From contig NZ_CP095045.1 of NCBI RefSeq assembly GCF_022919155.1, forward strand, positions 558,001 through 622,000: a stretch of 64,000 nucleotides of DNA, read 5' to 3'. The notes under the pieces are model-generated. The model was not told the DNA's origin and searched no databases. It saw nothing but the letters and a program-made list of their open reading frames with translations. Both the position numbers and the translations under genes were made by a program. Origin of the DNA: Leucobacter allii (GTDB lineage Bacteria > Actinomycetota > Actinomycetes > Actinomycetales > Microbacteriaceae). This document shows positions 11,059 through 19,623 of the stretch, piece after piece. Each line of letters begins with the position of its first letter. Positions within the stretch are counted from its first letter, which is position 1.

Positions 11059-11409
11059 TCAGTGCACCTCGAGCTCCTCGGCGGCGCGCCACACGGCCAC
11101 CGTGAGCTGCGGGACCGCCTCGGCGATCTCGCGCAGCAGCGCGAACTCGACGCGATCGGCGTCGCGGCGGTGCCCCGCCGCCTCCGGGCCGCCGGCGCGC
11201 GCCGCGAGGCGGGCGAGGCCGAACTCGGCGAGCTGACCGCGATCCTCGAGCATCTCGTCGCGCAGCGCCCGCACCACGAAGTCGTCGACCTCCGGGGCCT
11301 CCGCGTAGGCGATCGCGGGATCCTCGCCGCCGCGCACCCGGTGCTCGAGGAGCGTCTCGCGCTCGAGTCTGGCTTCGGCCCGCAGCCGCAGCAGCCGCTC
11401 CGTCGTCAT
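11059..11409 (-). CDS. Uncharacterised 116-residue protein, coupled to the O-antigen ligase-like gene
   Basis: I do not recognise this family. The protein is soluble, very rich in Ala, Arg, Glu and Leu, and predicted to be almost wholly helical, with alternating charged residues that suggest a helical bundle. ATG 11409 follows the upstream stop by about 10 nt and has AGGTGA at 11425-11420; a GTG at 11415 is a possible alternative. The close spacing to the ligase-like gene indicates one transcript, so a role in glycan export or assembly is possible, but nothing in the sequence shows it. Confidence 0.55.
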   Translation of the reverse strand: MTTERLLRLRAEARLERETLLEHRVRGGEDPAIAYAEAPEVDDFVVRALRDEMLEDRGQLAEFGLARLAARAGGPEAAGHRRDADRVEFALLREIAEAVPQLTVAVWRAAEELEVH

Positions 11410-11419
11410 CAGCACCGCG

Positions 11420-12799
11420 TCACCTCGTGAGCCCGACGGGCCCGGTCTCGGACGCGATCGGCACGCGCCGCCACGGGAGCTTCGTCGGCTCGGTGTCGCG
11501 GTGCGGGAGCGCGAAGTCGAAGCGCGTCTTCACGGCCAGCAGGATCAGCAGGAGCCAGTTCCCCTCGATGAGCAGGCGGCTCTCCGTGAACGACTGCACG
11601 ACGAGCGCGACGAGCACGAGGAACGGCCACAGCGCGCTCGTGGCGTAGGGGAGCGGGGGGCCGAAGCCCCGCCGCGGCGGGTCGACCGCGCGGAACCACG
11701 CGCGCCACATGCCGAGCACGACGATCGGCGCGAAGGCGAGCACGCCGACGATGCCGAGCTGCAGCCACACATCGAGCCACGCGTTGTGCGCGCTCATCAC
11801 GGCGATGCCGGCCTTCCGATCGAGCGAGGCGAAGGGCTCGGCCCAGGGCGCCCAGTAGCTCACCCAGCCCCAGCCGAACCACGGGCGCTGCTCGGCGAGC
11901 TCGATGACCTTCTGCCAGGTCTCGAGCCGCCCCGTCATGTCGCCGCTCTTGCCGAGCAGGCCGAAGACGACGTCGCGGGCGAAGAGCACGAGCCCCAGCG
12001 CGGCCGCGAGGATCGCGCCGCCGGTGGCGTAGAGCGGCACGCGCCGCTCGGGGCCGAGACGCCGCGCCCAGAGCGCGAGGGCGAGCCCGACGAGCACCGC
12101 GGCGAGCGCGACCCAGACGGTCGCGCCGCGCGTGAGCAGGATCGTCGCCGCGGCCGCGGCCACCCAGAACCAGCCGGCGAAGCGCCGCACGAGGCCCGCG
12201 CGCAGCTGGATGCCGAAGACGATGAGCCCGAGCAGACCGATGAAGCCGAAGAGCACGGAGCTCGCCACGAGACCCTGGATCGGCCCGCCAGCGAAGAGCA
12301 GGTCGCGGCTCCACATGAGGAGCTTCGACGGCTTCTCCTCGGGGATCGGGCCGATGAAGTTCTGGAAGACCGGCTCGCGGATCAGGAGCGACACCCCGAG
12401 CTCGAAGAGGAAGGAGAGGCCGATGAGGTAGCGCAGCGCGGTGCCGAGGGTGCGCAGCACCTCGTGCCAGGTGAGGACGAACGCGAGGACGACGGCGAGG
12501 AGCGTCGTCGCCAGCTGCGCGAGCACGCCCAGCACGCTCTCGAGGCGGTACTGGGACCACGCGATCGAGAGCACCGCGAGCGTCAGGAACCAGTAGATCG
12601 GCGAGGGGAGGCGGTACCAGCGGAAGCGCTCGGGCCGCTCGCGCGCGAAGATGACGACGCCCCAGACGACGAGCGCGAGCGCGGCCGCGAGGAACCCCCA
12701 CCAGCCGATGATGTTGCGCACGCCGTTGCTGCCGAGGGTGAGGGCGAAGACGCAGATCGCGAACGCGCTCACTCCGAGTCTGGTCCTGCTCTCCGCCAT
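11420..12799 (-). CDS. O-antigen ligase (WaaL/RfaL)-like polytopic membrane protein
   Basis: A membrane protein of about 459 residues with about 11-12 hydrophobic helices and a large extracytoplasmic loop containing ARDVVFGLLGKSGDMTGRLETW, then WFGWGW and SAHNAWLDVW. This (R)-x3-(E) plus HN-x-W-L pattern is typical of the Wzy_C/O-antigen ligase superfamily, which transfers or polymerises lipid-linked glycans on the outer face of the membrane. The start is ATG 12799 rather than a longer upstream frame, because TACCAT (12812-12807) sits 7 nt before it as a leaderless -10 box. It is divergent from manA with only 49 nt between starts. Confidence 0.8.
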   Translation of the reverse strand: MAESRTRLGVSAFAICVFALTLGSNGVRNIIGWWGFLAAALALVVWGVVIFARERPERFRWYRLPSPIYWFLTLAVLSIAWSQYRLESVLGVLAQLATTLLAVVLAFVLTWHEVLRTLGTALRYLIGLSFLFELGVSLLIREPVFQNFIGPIPEEKPSKLLMWSRDLLFAGGPIQGLVASSVLFGFIGLLGLIVFGIQLRAGLVRRFAGWFWVAAAAATILLTRGATVWVALAAVLVGLALALWARRLGPERRVPLYATGGAILAAALGLVLFARDVVFGLLGKSGDMTGRLETWQKVIELAEQRPWFGWGWVSYWAPWAEPFASLDRKAGIAVMSAHNAWLDVWLQLGIVGVLAFAPIVVLGMWRAWFRAVDPPRRGFGPPLPYATSALWPFLVLVALVVQSFTESRLLIEGNWLLLILLAVKTRFDFALPHRDTEPTKLPWRRVPIASETGPVGLTR

Positions 12800-12848
12800 A
12801 GTCGGTATGGTAGAGCATGCCGCTCGGACCGCAGCGACAAGGAGCGAC

Positions 12849-14210
12849 GTGCTGATCTTCATCGAGAACACTCCGCGCGTCTATGCGTGGGGCTCGACGG
12901 ACGCGATCCCCGAGCTCCTGGGACGCGCGCCGACCGGCGAACCGCAGGCGGAGCTCTGGCTCGGCACGCACCCCGCGGCGCCCGCGCAGCTCGCGAAGGC
13001 GAGCGCCCGACCGCGGACGCTGCTCGACCTCGTCGCGGGGGATCCGGAGCGCTACGGCGTCGACGGCGGCCCGCTGCCCTTCCTGCTCAAGGTGCTCGGG
13101 ATCGGCGCGCCGCTCTCCCTGCAGGTGCACCCGGATCGCGCGCAGGCCGCGGCGGGCTTCGCGGCGGAGGAGGCCGCGGGGATCCCGCGCGACGCGCCGG
13201 AGCGGAACTACGGCGACGCCAACCACAAGCCCGAACTGCTCGTCGCGCTGAGCGAGGTCACGGCGCTCAGTGGCTTCCGTCCCCTGCCCGAGGTGCGTGA
13301 GGATCTGCGCCGGCTCGCCGAGGCGGCGCGCGTCTCGGGCGACGGAGCCGGCGCGGCGGAGCTCGTCGCGGTCGCGGCGCGCCTGGCCGGCGAGGATGCG
13401 GAGGCGGTGCGCCGCGCCTTCCTCGACTGGGCGTTCGGCGACGACCACGCAGTGGGTCTGGCGCTCGCCGCCCTCGCGCGGATCGCGACCGGCGCCGAGC
13501 CCGCGGGCGCGGGGCCGCCCGAAGACGCCGCCCCGTCCGATCGCCTCGCCGCGCTCGCCGCCCTCGTCGCCGCGCACCCGGGCGACCCCGGCATCCTCGT
13601 CGCGCTCCTCCTCCACCACGTGCGTCTCGCCCCGGGCGAGGCCGTGTTCCTCCGCGCCAGGCAGCTGCACGCCTACCTGGGCGGCATCGCCGTGGAGGTG
13701 ATGGCCTCCTCGGACAACGTGCTGCGCGCCGGTCTCACCCGCAAGCACGTCGACATCGCCGAGCTGTGCCGCATCGTCGACGCCGGCGATCTCGTGGAGC
13801 CGAGGCTCCCCGCCGAACGACTCGGGCCCGGGCTCGTGGCCTGGCGGCCGGACGTCCCCGACTTCCAGCTGCTGCGGGCGCGCCTGTGCGATCCGGAGCG
13901 CGAGGATCCGGCGCCGCGCGCCGCGCACGGCGCCGCCGAGGCCGCCGCCGAGGTCGAGCTCGCGGCCGAGCATCCCGTCGTCCTCGTGGTGTCCGAGGGG
14001 CGGGTGCGCGTCGAGCGCGTCGGCGGCGACGCGACGGGTCTCGCGGAGGTCGCGACCGCCCGCCGCGGCCAGTCGCTCTACGTGTCTGCGGGGGAGCCGA
14101 TCCGGCTCAGCGGGCACGGCGACGTCTTCCTCGCGACGGTCGGCGACGGGTACGCCGGCGCCTCCGGGGACGAGTACACTGAACCCCGTGCCGAACCCCG
14201 AGATCCGTGA
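12849..14210 (+). CDS. manA: Mannose-6-phosphate isomerase, class I
   Basis: A 453-residue protein that interconverts fructose-6-phosphate and mannose-6-phosphate, feeding GDP-mannose and glycan synthesis. It shows LQVHPDRAQA, the HKPELLVAL segment (zinc ligands) and HAYLGG followed by SSDNVLRAGLTRKHVD, all characteristic of type I isomerases. GTG 12849 is chosen because AAGGAG ends 4 nt upstream and the protein begins with the family's N-terminus (NTPRVYAWGS); the frame extends further upstream, through the divergent ligase gene's start, without family character. The C-terminus overlaps the next gene by 23 nt. Confidence 0.92.
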   Translation: MLIFIENTPRVYAWGSTDAIPELLGRAPTGEPQAELWLGTHPAAPAQLAKASARPRTLLDLVAGDPERYGVDGGPLPFLLKVLGIGAPLSLQVHPDRAQAAAGFAAEEAAGIPRDAPERNYGDANHKPELLVALSEVTALSGFRPLPEVREDLRRLAEAARVSGDGAGAAELVAVAARLAGEDAEAVRRAFLDWAFGDDHAVGLALAALARIATGAEPAGAGPPEDAAPSDRLAALAALVAAHPGDPGILVALLLHHVRLAPGEAVFLRARQLHAYLGGIAVEVMASSDNVLRAGLTRKHVDIAELCRIVDAGDLVEPRLPAERLGPGLVAWRPDVPDFQLLRARLCDPEREDPAPRAAHGAAEAAAEVELAAEHPVVLVVSEGRVRVERVGGDATGLAEVATARRGQSLYVSAGEPIRLSGHGDVFLATVGDGYAGASGDEYTEPRAEPRDP

Positions 14211-14655
14211 CCGCGCCCGCCGCGACGCCGCGCATCCGGAGGCGGCGGCCGGCCGGAGCGATCGCCTCGGCGGCCTCGGCCGCGTGCTGATCGCCGTCTA
14301 CATCGTGCTCGCGCTGGCGGCCACCTTCCGCTCCGTCTACCAGATCATCGCCAAGTTCGACGAGGCGCCGCTCGCATATACGCTCTCCGCCGTCTCGGGC
14401 GTCGTGTACATCGTGGCGACGATCGCGCTCATCAAGCGCCGCGGCGCCTGGCGCGCGGTGGCGTGGGTCGCGCTCAGCTTCGAGCTCCTCGGCGTGCTCG
14501 TCGTCGGCGCGCTGAGCATCGCGGTGCCCGAGCTCTTCGGCCACGACTCCGTGTGGTCGTACTTCGGCCGCGGCTACGTGTTCATCCCGCTCGTGCTGCC
14601 CGTCCTGGGGCTCGTCTGGCTGGGCCGGAGCGGCGGAACGGGCGGGCGCGCCTGA
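14188..14655 (+). CDS. Small four-helix membrane protein, conserved hypothetical
   Basis: A 155-residue protein with a charged N-terminus (about residues 1-28) and four hydrophobic segments (about 30-50, 62-82, 88-112, 128-147). I recognise it only as the type of small integral membrane protein often found beside ribF in Microbacteriaceae; function unknown. The GTG start at 14188 has TACACT (14175-14180) 7 nt upstream, so it can be transcribed as a leaderless mRNA from inside manA. Its stop overlaps the ribF start (TGATG), which suggests translational coupling. Confidence 0.7.
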   Translation: MPNPEIRDRARRDAAHPEAAAGRSDRLGGLGRVLIAVYIVLALAATFRSVYQIIAKFDEAPLAYTLSAVSGVVYIVATIALIKRRGAWRAVAWVALSFELLGVLVVGALSIAVPELFGHDSVWSYFGRGYVFIPLVLPVLGLVWLGRSGGTGGRA

Positions 14656-15590
14656 TGCACGTGTTCGGAACGATCGGGGAGGTGCCGCCCGAGCTCGTCT
14701 CCCGCGGCAGCTGCGTCGCGATCGGCAAGTTCGACGGCCTGCACCGCGGCCACGAGGCCGTGCTCGGGGCGCTCGCGCGCGCGGCGCGCGACGAGGACCT
14801 CCTGAGCATCGTGCTCACCTTCGCCAACCACCCGTTGAGCTACCTCGACCCCCGGCGCTGCCCGCAGCCGCTCATGAGCCGGGAACAGCGGCTCGAGGCG
14901 TTCGCCGCCGCGGGCATCGACGTCTGCGTGATGGTCGAGTTCGACGCGGCCTTCGCCTCCATCCCCGCCGAGGCCTTCGTCTCCGACATCCTCGTGGACG
15001 CGCTCCGCGCGCGGCACGTCATCATGGGCGCCGACTTCCGCTTCGGCCATCGGGGCGCCGGGGACGGAGCGCTCCTGCGCGCGCTCGGCGAGCGGCTGGG
15101 CTTCGGCGCCGAGGTGGTGGAGTGGGTCGAGGATCCCGAGCTCGGTCGCGTCTCGTCCTCCCGCGTGCGCGCCGCGGTGCTCGCCGGCGACGTCGCGGAG
15201 GCCGCGCAGATGCTCGGGCACCCCGTGGCGGTGCGCGGGGAGGTCGTCCACGGCGACGCCCGCGGCCGGGAGCTCGGCTTCCCCACCGCGAATCTCGGCG
15301 GCGAGATCGAGGGCCTCGTGCCGGCCGACGGGGTCTACGCGGGGATCGCGGTCATCGACGGCGCCGAGCACGTCGCCGCCGTCTCGGTGGGCAACAACCC
15401 CACCTTCACGCCCGAGGGCGTCTCCCGCGTCGAGGCCTTCCTGCTCGACTTCGACGGCGACCTCTACGGCCGCGCCATGGAGGTGCGCTTCGTCGCGCGG
15501 CTGCGCGGCATGTCGGCGTTCGACAGCATGGAGGCGCTCGTCGCGCAGATGCGGGCCGACGTCGAGCGCACCCGCGCGCTCCTCGGCTGA
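14655..15590 (+). CDS. ribF: Bifunctional riboflavin kinase / FAD synthetase
   Basis: A 311-residue protein that phosphorylates riboflavin to FMN and adenylates FMN to FAD. The N-terminal nucleotidyltransferase domain contains GKFDGLHRGH (about residues 25-34) and the SSSRVRAAV segment (about 173-181); the C-terminal kinase domain starts near residue 190 with GRELGFPTANL and includes VGNNPTF. ATG 14655 overlaps the stop of the preceding membrane-protein gene, so the two are probably cotranslated. Length and domain order are normal for RibF. Confidence 0.95.
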   Translation: MHVFGTIGEVPPELVSRGSCVAIGKFDGLHRGHEAVLGALARAARDEDLLSIVLTFANHPLSYLDPRRCPQPLMSREQRLEAFAAAGIDVCVMVEFDAAFASIPAEAFVSDILVDALRARHVIMGADFRFGHRGAGDGALLRALGERLGFGAEVVEWVEDPELGRVSSSRVRAAVLAGDVAEAAQMLGHPVAVRGEVVHGDARGRELGFPTANLGGEIEGLVPADGVYAGIAVIDGAEHVAAVSVGNNPTFTPEGVSRVEAFLLDFDGDLYGRAMEVRFVARLRGMSAFDSMEALVAQMRADVERTRALLG

Positions 15591-15764
15591 TCCCCGCCGC
15601 GGCTCCCACCCGTCGCGCGGACCGTGATGGTAGACTGACCGCAGGGTCATCGCCCGCGAGCGTTTCTCGAGCCCCATGCCGCGCATGAGGTCAGGCTCGG
15701 TACTCGTGTGCGACCCGCGCCCCGGTACGCATGCCGGGACCGAACACGCCGATCAGGAGATCCT

Positions 15765-17951
15765 TTGGCCAGCACCACTGCGACGCGTCAGTCGAACGCG
15801 ACGAATGGAAGCCAGCGCGCCGCCGCGTCGGGGCAGCGCGCGAAGAACGCGGGCCGCGCGAACGGGCGCCGCAAGCACACCCACAACGAGGGCATCATCC
15901 CGCTCCTCGCGCGTGCGGTGCGCGAGGTCGAGGCGTCCGCGCAGCGCGGCAAGGCGACCCCGGCGAACCGCACCAAGTTCCACGTCATCGCCCTGCTCAT
16001 GCGCGAGGAGCGCGCGCGGGTGAAGACGGAGGAGGGCGTGAGCGAATCCGAGCGCGCCGAGACCCTGAAGCGGCTCGACGGGGTCGCGGCGATCCTCGCG
16101 AAGACCGCGGCGCGTGACACCAGCCTGATCACGCTGCTCGAACCGACGGCGCCCATCACCGAGGCCACGCGCCTCCTCAAGCGCAAGATGCTCGGCCAGG
16201 CCGGGATCGAGCTGCCCGAGGAGGAGAAGGCGGTCGCCGAGCCCGTGCAGCGCTACGTGCCGCCGGAGCTCGCCGAGCGCCAGGTGGAGCCGGCGGGCGT
16301 CGAGGCCCGCAGGCTCGCGAACCCCTTCCTCACCCCCGATCTCACGCCGCCGAAGCAGCCGGCCCCGGTCGTCCGTCTCGCGAACTGGGAGCTGCTCGGC
16401 CCGCTGCTGAAGTCCTTCGAGCAGGGCGGCGGCGGCTCGGCGTGCATGGAGCTGCCGGAGCCGCCGGTGCCGGATCGCCTCTCGCCCGCCGGGCTCGAGC
16501 TCATGCCGCATCAGGCGCGCTTCCTCGCGAGCGTCGCCGACGGCCACCGCAGCTTCCTGCTGGCCGACGAACCCGGTCTCGGCAAGACGGCGCAGTCCGT
16601 GCTCGCGGCCTCCGTGGCGGACGCCTACCCGCTGCTCGTGGTCGTGCCGAACGTCGTGAAGATGAACTGGGCCCGCGAGGCGCAGCGGTGGACGCCGCAG
16701 CGCCGGGTCACCGTGATCCACGGCGACGGGCGCGATGTGGACGCCTTCGCCGACATCTTCGTCGTCAACTACGAGATCCTCGACCGGCATCTGAGCTGGA
16801 TCTCGCGCTTCGGCTTCAAGGGCATGGTCGTCGACGAGGCCCACATGATCAAGAACGTCCAGTCGCAGCGCTCGCGCAACGTGCTCGCCATCGCCGGCAG
16901 CATCCGCGAGCGGACACCGGGCGTCTCGCCGCTCCTCATCGCGCTCACGGGCACCCCCCTCATCAACGACATCGACGACTTCCGCGCCATCTGGCGCTTC
17001 CTGGGCTGGACCGAATCCGACCGTCCCGGACCGGAGCTGATGGCGAGGCTCGAGAGCAACGGCTGGACCCCGGCCGACGCGTCGTTCTACCCGGAGGCGC
17101 GCCAGAGCGTCATCGAGATGGGCATCGTGCGCCGCCGCAAGCTCGACGTCGCGGCCGACCTCCCGGCGAAGCGCGTGGTCGACCTGCCCGTCGAGCTCGA
17201 CGACGAGCTCGGGCGGAGCATCAGGGACGCCGAGGCGCAGCTCGCGAAGAAGCTGCTGGAGCGCTTCCGCGCCGTCAAGGTCGGCAAGCTCGGCGCGAAG
17301 CTCTCCGACGAGGCGATCATCCGCATGGTGTGCGCTCAGGAGCTCGAGGAGTCCCACGCCTCGGCCGACGGTCTCAACGTCTTCACGATGGTGCGCCAGA
17401 TCGGCCAGGCCAAGGCCGCCCTCGCGGCGGACTACGCCGCGCAGCTCGCCCGTTCGGTCGGCAAGGTCGTGTTCTTCGCCAAGCACATCGACGTGATGGA
17501 CCGGGTGGAGGCGCAGCTCGCCGAGGCCGGCCTGAAGACGGTGTCGATCCGCGGCGACCAGACCACGACGTTCCGCCAGGAGCAGATCGACGCGTTCAAC
17601 AAGGATCCCGAGGTCTCGGTGGCGGTGTGCTCGCTCACGGCCGCCGGCGTCGGCGTGAACCTGCAGGCGGCCTCGAACGTCGTGCTCGCCGAGCTCAGCT
17701 GGACGGATGCGGAGCAGACGCAGGCCATCGACCGCGTGCACCGCATCGGCCAGGAGGAGCCCGTCACGGCGTGGCGCATCGTGGCCGCGCAGACGATCGA
17801 CGCGAAGATCGCCGAGCTCATCGACGGCAAGGCCGGGCTCGCGGCCCGGGCCCTCGACGGCGCCGCCGCGCCGGTGGAGGAGGCGGATTCCGTGCAGCTG
17901 CTCGCCCTCGTCGGCGTGCTGCAGCGGGCCGTCGAGCAGTCGGGGGACTGA
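15765..17951 (+). CDS. SNF2-family DEAD/DEAH helicase
   Basis: A 728-residue SNF2-like ATPase. After a basic Ser/Ala/Arg-rich N-terminus and a helical region (to about residue 230) come LMPHQARFLA, Walker A GLGKTAQS, DEAHMIKN (motif II), LTGTPL (motif III), and the C-terminal helicase lobe with VVFFAKHIDVMD, SIRGDQT and QAIDRVHRIGQ (motif VI). Such proteins translocate on double-stranded DNA; the substrate is unknown. TTG 15765 is the likely start because AGGAGA lies at 15755-15760 and the upstream frame has no other good initiation signal. Confidence 0.88.
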   Translation: MASTTATRQSNATNGSQRAAASGQRAKNAGRANGRRKHTHNEGIIPLLARAVREVEASAQRGKATPANRTKFHVIALLMREERARVKTEEGVSESERAETLKRLDGVAAILAKTAARDTSLITLLEPTAPITEATRLLKRKMLGQAGIELPEEEKAVAEPVQRYVPPELAERQVEPAGVEARRLANPFLTPDLTPPKQPAPVVRLANWELLGPLLKSFEQGGGGSACMELPEPPVPDRLSPAGLELMPHQARFLASVADGHRSFLLADEPGLGKTAQSVLAASVADAYPLLVVVPNVVKMNWAREAQRWTPQRRVTVIHGDGRDVDAFADIFVVNYEILDRHLSWISRFGFKGMVVDEAHMIKNVQSQRSRNVLAIAGSIRERTPGVSPLLIALTGTPLINDIDDFRAIWRFLGWTESDRPGPELMARLESNGWTPADASFYPEARQSVIEMGIVRRRKLDVAADLPAKRVVDLPVELDDELGRSIRDAEAQLAKKLLERFRAVKVGKLGAKLSDEAIIRMVCAQELEESHASADGLNVFTMVRQIGQAKAALAADYAAQLARSVGKVVFFAKHIDVMDRVEAQLAEAGLKTVSIRGDQTTTFRQEQIDAFNKDPEVSVAVCSLTAAGVGVNLQAASNVVLAELSWTDAEQTQAIDRVHRIGQEEPVTAWRIVAAQTIDAKIAELIDGKAGLAARALDGAAAPVEEADSVQLLALVGVLQRAVEQSGD

Positions 17952-18088
17952 ACTCCGGGGCGCTCCCGGACTGTCCGCCCTCGCGCGGAGATTGGCAGCA
18001 TACGGACTGGCCGAGAGGATCGTGCCATCGCTACGATGGGGCGGGGCCTGTGGGCCCCGGGTCGTGCGCCGTCGAACGAGGGAGTGGA

Positions 18089-19126
18089 ATGCGCATCGGA
18101 GTCCTGTGCTCGGGGGGCGACAGCCCCGGAATGAACGCCGCCATCCGCGGGGCCGTGCTCCGCGCCGTGGAGGTCCACGGCTTCGAGATGATCGGCTTCA
18201 TGGACGGCTGGCGGGGCTTCTTCGCGGGCGACTCCGTGCCGCTCGACCGCCGCGCGGTCCGCGGCATCTCGCCCCTCGGCGGCGTGATCCTCGGCACGAG
18301 CCGGGTGCAGCCGTTCCTCGCCGGCCGCGGGGATGCGGGCGACCTGCAGGCGATCCGCGACCGCGCAGCGGAGTACGGCATCGACGGCTTCCTGCTGATC
18401 GGGGGCAACGGCACGCAGACCGTCGCCCAGCTGCTCACCGCCGCGGGGATCCCCGCGATCGGGCTGCCGAAGACGATTGACAACGACCTCGGCGGCACCG
18501 ACTACACCTTCGGGTTCGACACCGCGGTCTCGATCGCGGCCGAGGCGATCGACCGGCTCCGCACCACCGGCGAGTCGCATCGCCGCTGCATGGTCCTCGA
18601 GGTCATGGGGCGCGACGCCGGGTGGATCGCGCTGCACGCCGGCATGGCCGGCGGTGCGCAGGTCATGCTCATCCCCGAGTTCCCCGAGTCGATCGAGCAG
18701 ATCTCCGAGTGGGTGCTGAGCGTGCGCGATCGCGGCCGGTCCTCGCTCGTGATCGTCGCCGAGGGGTTCCGCCTCGTGGGCTCCGACGAACAGGTCACCC
18801 GGGACGGCCTCGACGGCTTCGGGCGGAAGCGCCTCGGCGGCGTGGTCGAACTGCTCGCACCGCTCATCGAGGAGCGCACCGGCATCGAGACGCGCGCGAC
18901 CGTGCTCGGGCATCTCCAGCGCGGCGGCTCGCCCACGGCGTTCGACCGGGTGCTCGCGACGCGCACCGGCATCGCCGCGGCCGACGCCGCGCGCGCGGGG
19001 CAGTGGGGCACCATGGCGGGGCTGCGCGGCGACCGGGTGGAGATGGTGCCGCTCGCCGAGGCCGTCGGACGGCTGAAGACCGTCCCCGCTGACCGCTACG
19101 AGGAGGTCCGCCTCACCTTCGGCTGA
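18089..19126 (+). CDS. pfkA: 6-phosphofructokinase, actinobacterial type
   Basis: A 345-residue phosphofructokinase. CSGGDSPGMNA binds phosphate near the N-terminus; GGNGTQ at residues 105-110 and PKTIDND (about 128-134) form the nucleotide and fructose-6-phosphate sites; EVMGRDAGWIA and the GHLQRGG segment follow. The Gly at the position equivalent to E. coli Gly104 argues for ATP as donor, whereas the Lys in PKTIDND is shared with PPi-dependent enzymes; in actinobacteria this Gly/Lys combination is known from ATP-dependent enzymes. ATG 18089 follows GAGGGAG. It is convergent with the mycoredoxin gene. Confidence 0.92.
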   Translation: MRIGVLCSGGDSPGMNAAIRGAVLRAVEVHGFEMIGFMDGWRGFFAGDSVPLDRRAVRGISPLGGVILGTSRVQPFLAGRGDAGDLQAIRDRAAEYGIDGFLLIGGNGTQTVAQLLTAAGIPAIGLPKTIDNDLGGTDYTFGFDTAVSIAAEAIDRLRTTGESHRRCMVLEVMGRDAGWIALHAGMAGGAQVMLIPEFPESIEQISEWVLSVRDRGRSSLVIVAEGFRLVGSDEQVTRDGLDGFGRKRLGGVVELLAPLIEERTGIETRATVLGHLQRGGSPTAFDRVLATRTGIAAADAARAGQWGTMAGLRGDRVEMVPLAEAVGRLKTVPADRYEEVRLTFG

Positions 19127-19135
19127 GCGCCAGCG

Positions 19136-19411
19136 TCAGGCGCCGAGGCGCGCCCGTACCTCGGGGAGCGAGGGGTTCGTCGCGGTCGTGCCGTCGGGGA
19201 AGACGAGCGTCGGCACGACCGCGTTGCCGCCGTTCACCGACTTCACGAGCTCCTCCGTGCCCGGCGTCTCCTCGATGTCCACGACCGTGTAGGCGATCCC
19301 CGTCTTGTCGAGCATGAGCTTGAGGCGCTTGCAGTACCCGCACCAGACGGTGGAGAACATGGTGATCGCGCCCGCTTCGGGGGTGTACTCGCTGAGGCTC
19401 GCAGTGGTCAT
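19136..19411 (-). CDS. mrx1: Mycoredoxin-like glutaredoxin
   Basis: A 91-residue thioredoxin-fold protein with CGYC at residues 24-27, the active site of mycoredoxin-1 (Mrx1), and the cis-Pro segment VVPTLVFPDG. Mrx1 reduces protein-mycothiol mixed disulfides in actinobacteria; the mycothiol amidase gene (26819-27685) in the same window shows that the thiol is used here. The last residues PEVRARLGA match the family's C-terminus. Confidence 0.88.
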   Translation of the reverse strand: MTTASLSEYTPEAGAITMFSTVWCGYCKRLKLMLDKTGIAYTVVDIEETPGTEELVKSVNGGNAVVPTLVFPDGTTATNPSLPEVRARLGA

Positions 19412-19458
19412 GGATGCTCCCTAGGATCGACGCCCTCAGCCTACCCGGCGCGCCGCGG

Positions 19459-19480
19459 GTGAACGGGAAGTGAACGCGAA
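19459..19480 (+). promoter_or_regulatory. PHO-box-like 11-nt direct repeat upstream of pit
   Basis: Two adjacent 11-nt units, GTGAACGGGAA and GTGAACGCGAA, differ at one position. On the other strand they read GTTCACnnnnn twice, the pattern of PhoP boxes in Streptomyces. A second pair, GTGAACGGCAG followed by GTGAC, starts at 19562 with the same 11-nt period. A TTGACC -35-like element follows near 19500. Regulation of the phosphate transporter by PhoP is inferred. Confidence 0.55.
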
Positions 19481-19623
19481 ACCCTCAGCTTGACCTCCCG
19501 GAATCGAGGTGTCAGCATGAATACGGCGCACGCGCGTCGGCCCGCGGCGGTCTCCATGACGGTGAACGGCAGGTGACTTCGCGGGTGTCCGCACAGGACT
19601 CCGATCCCGAACGAAAGACGCCG

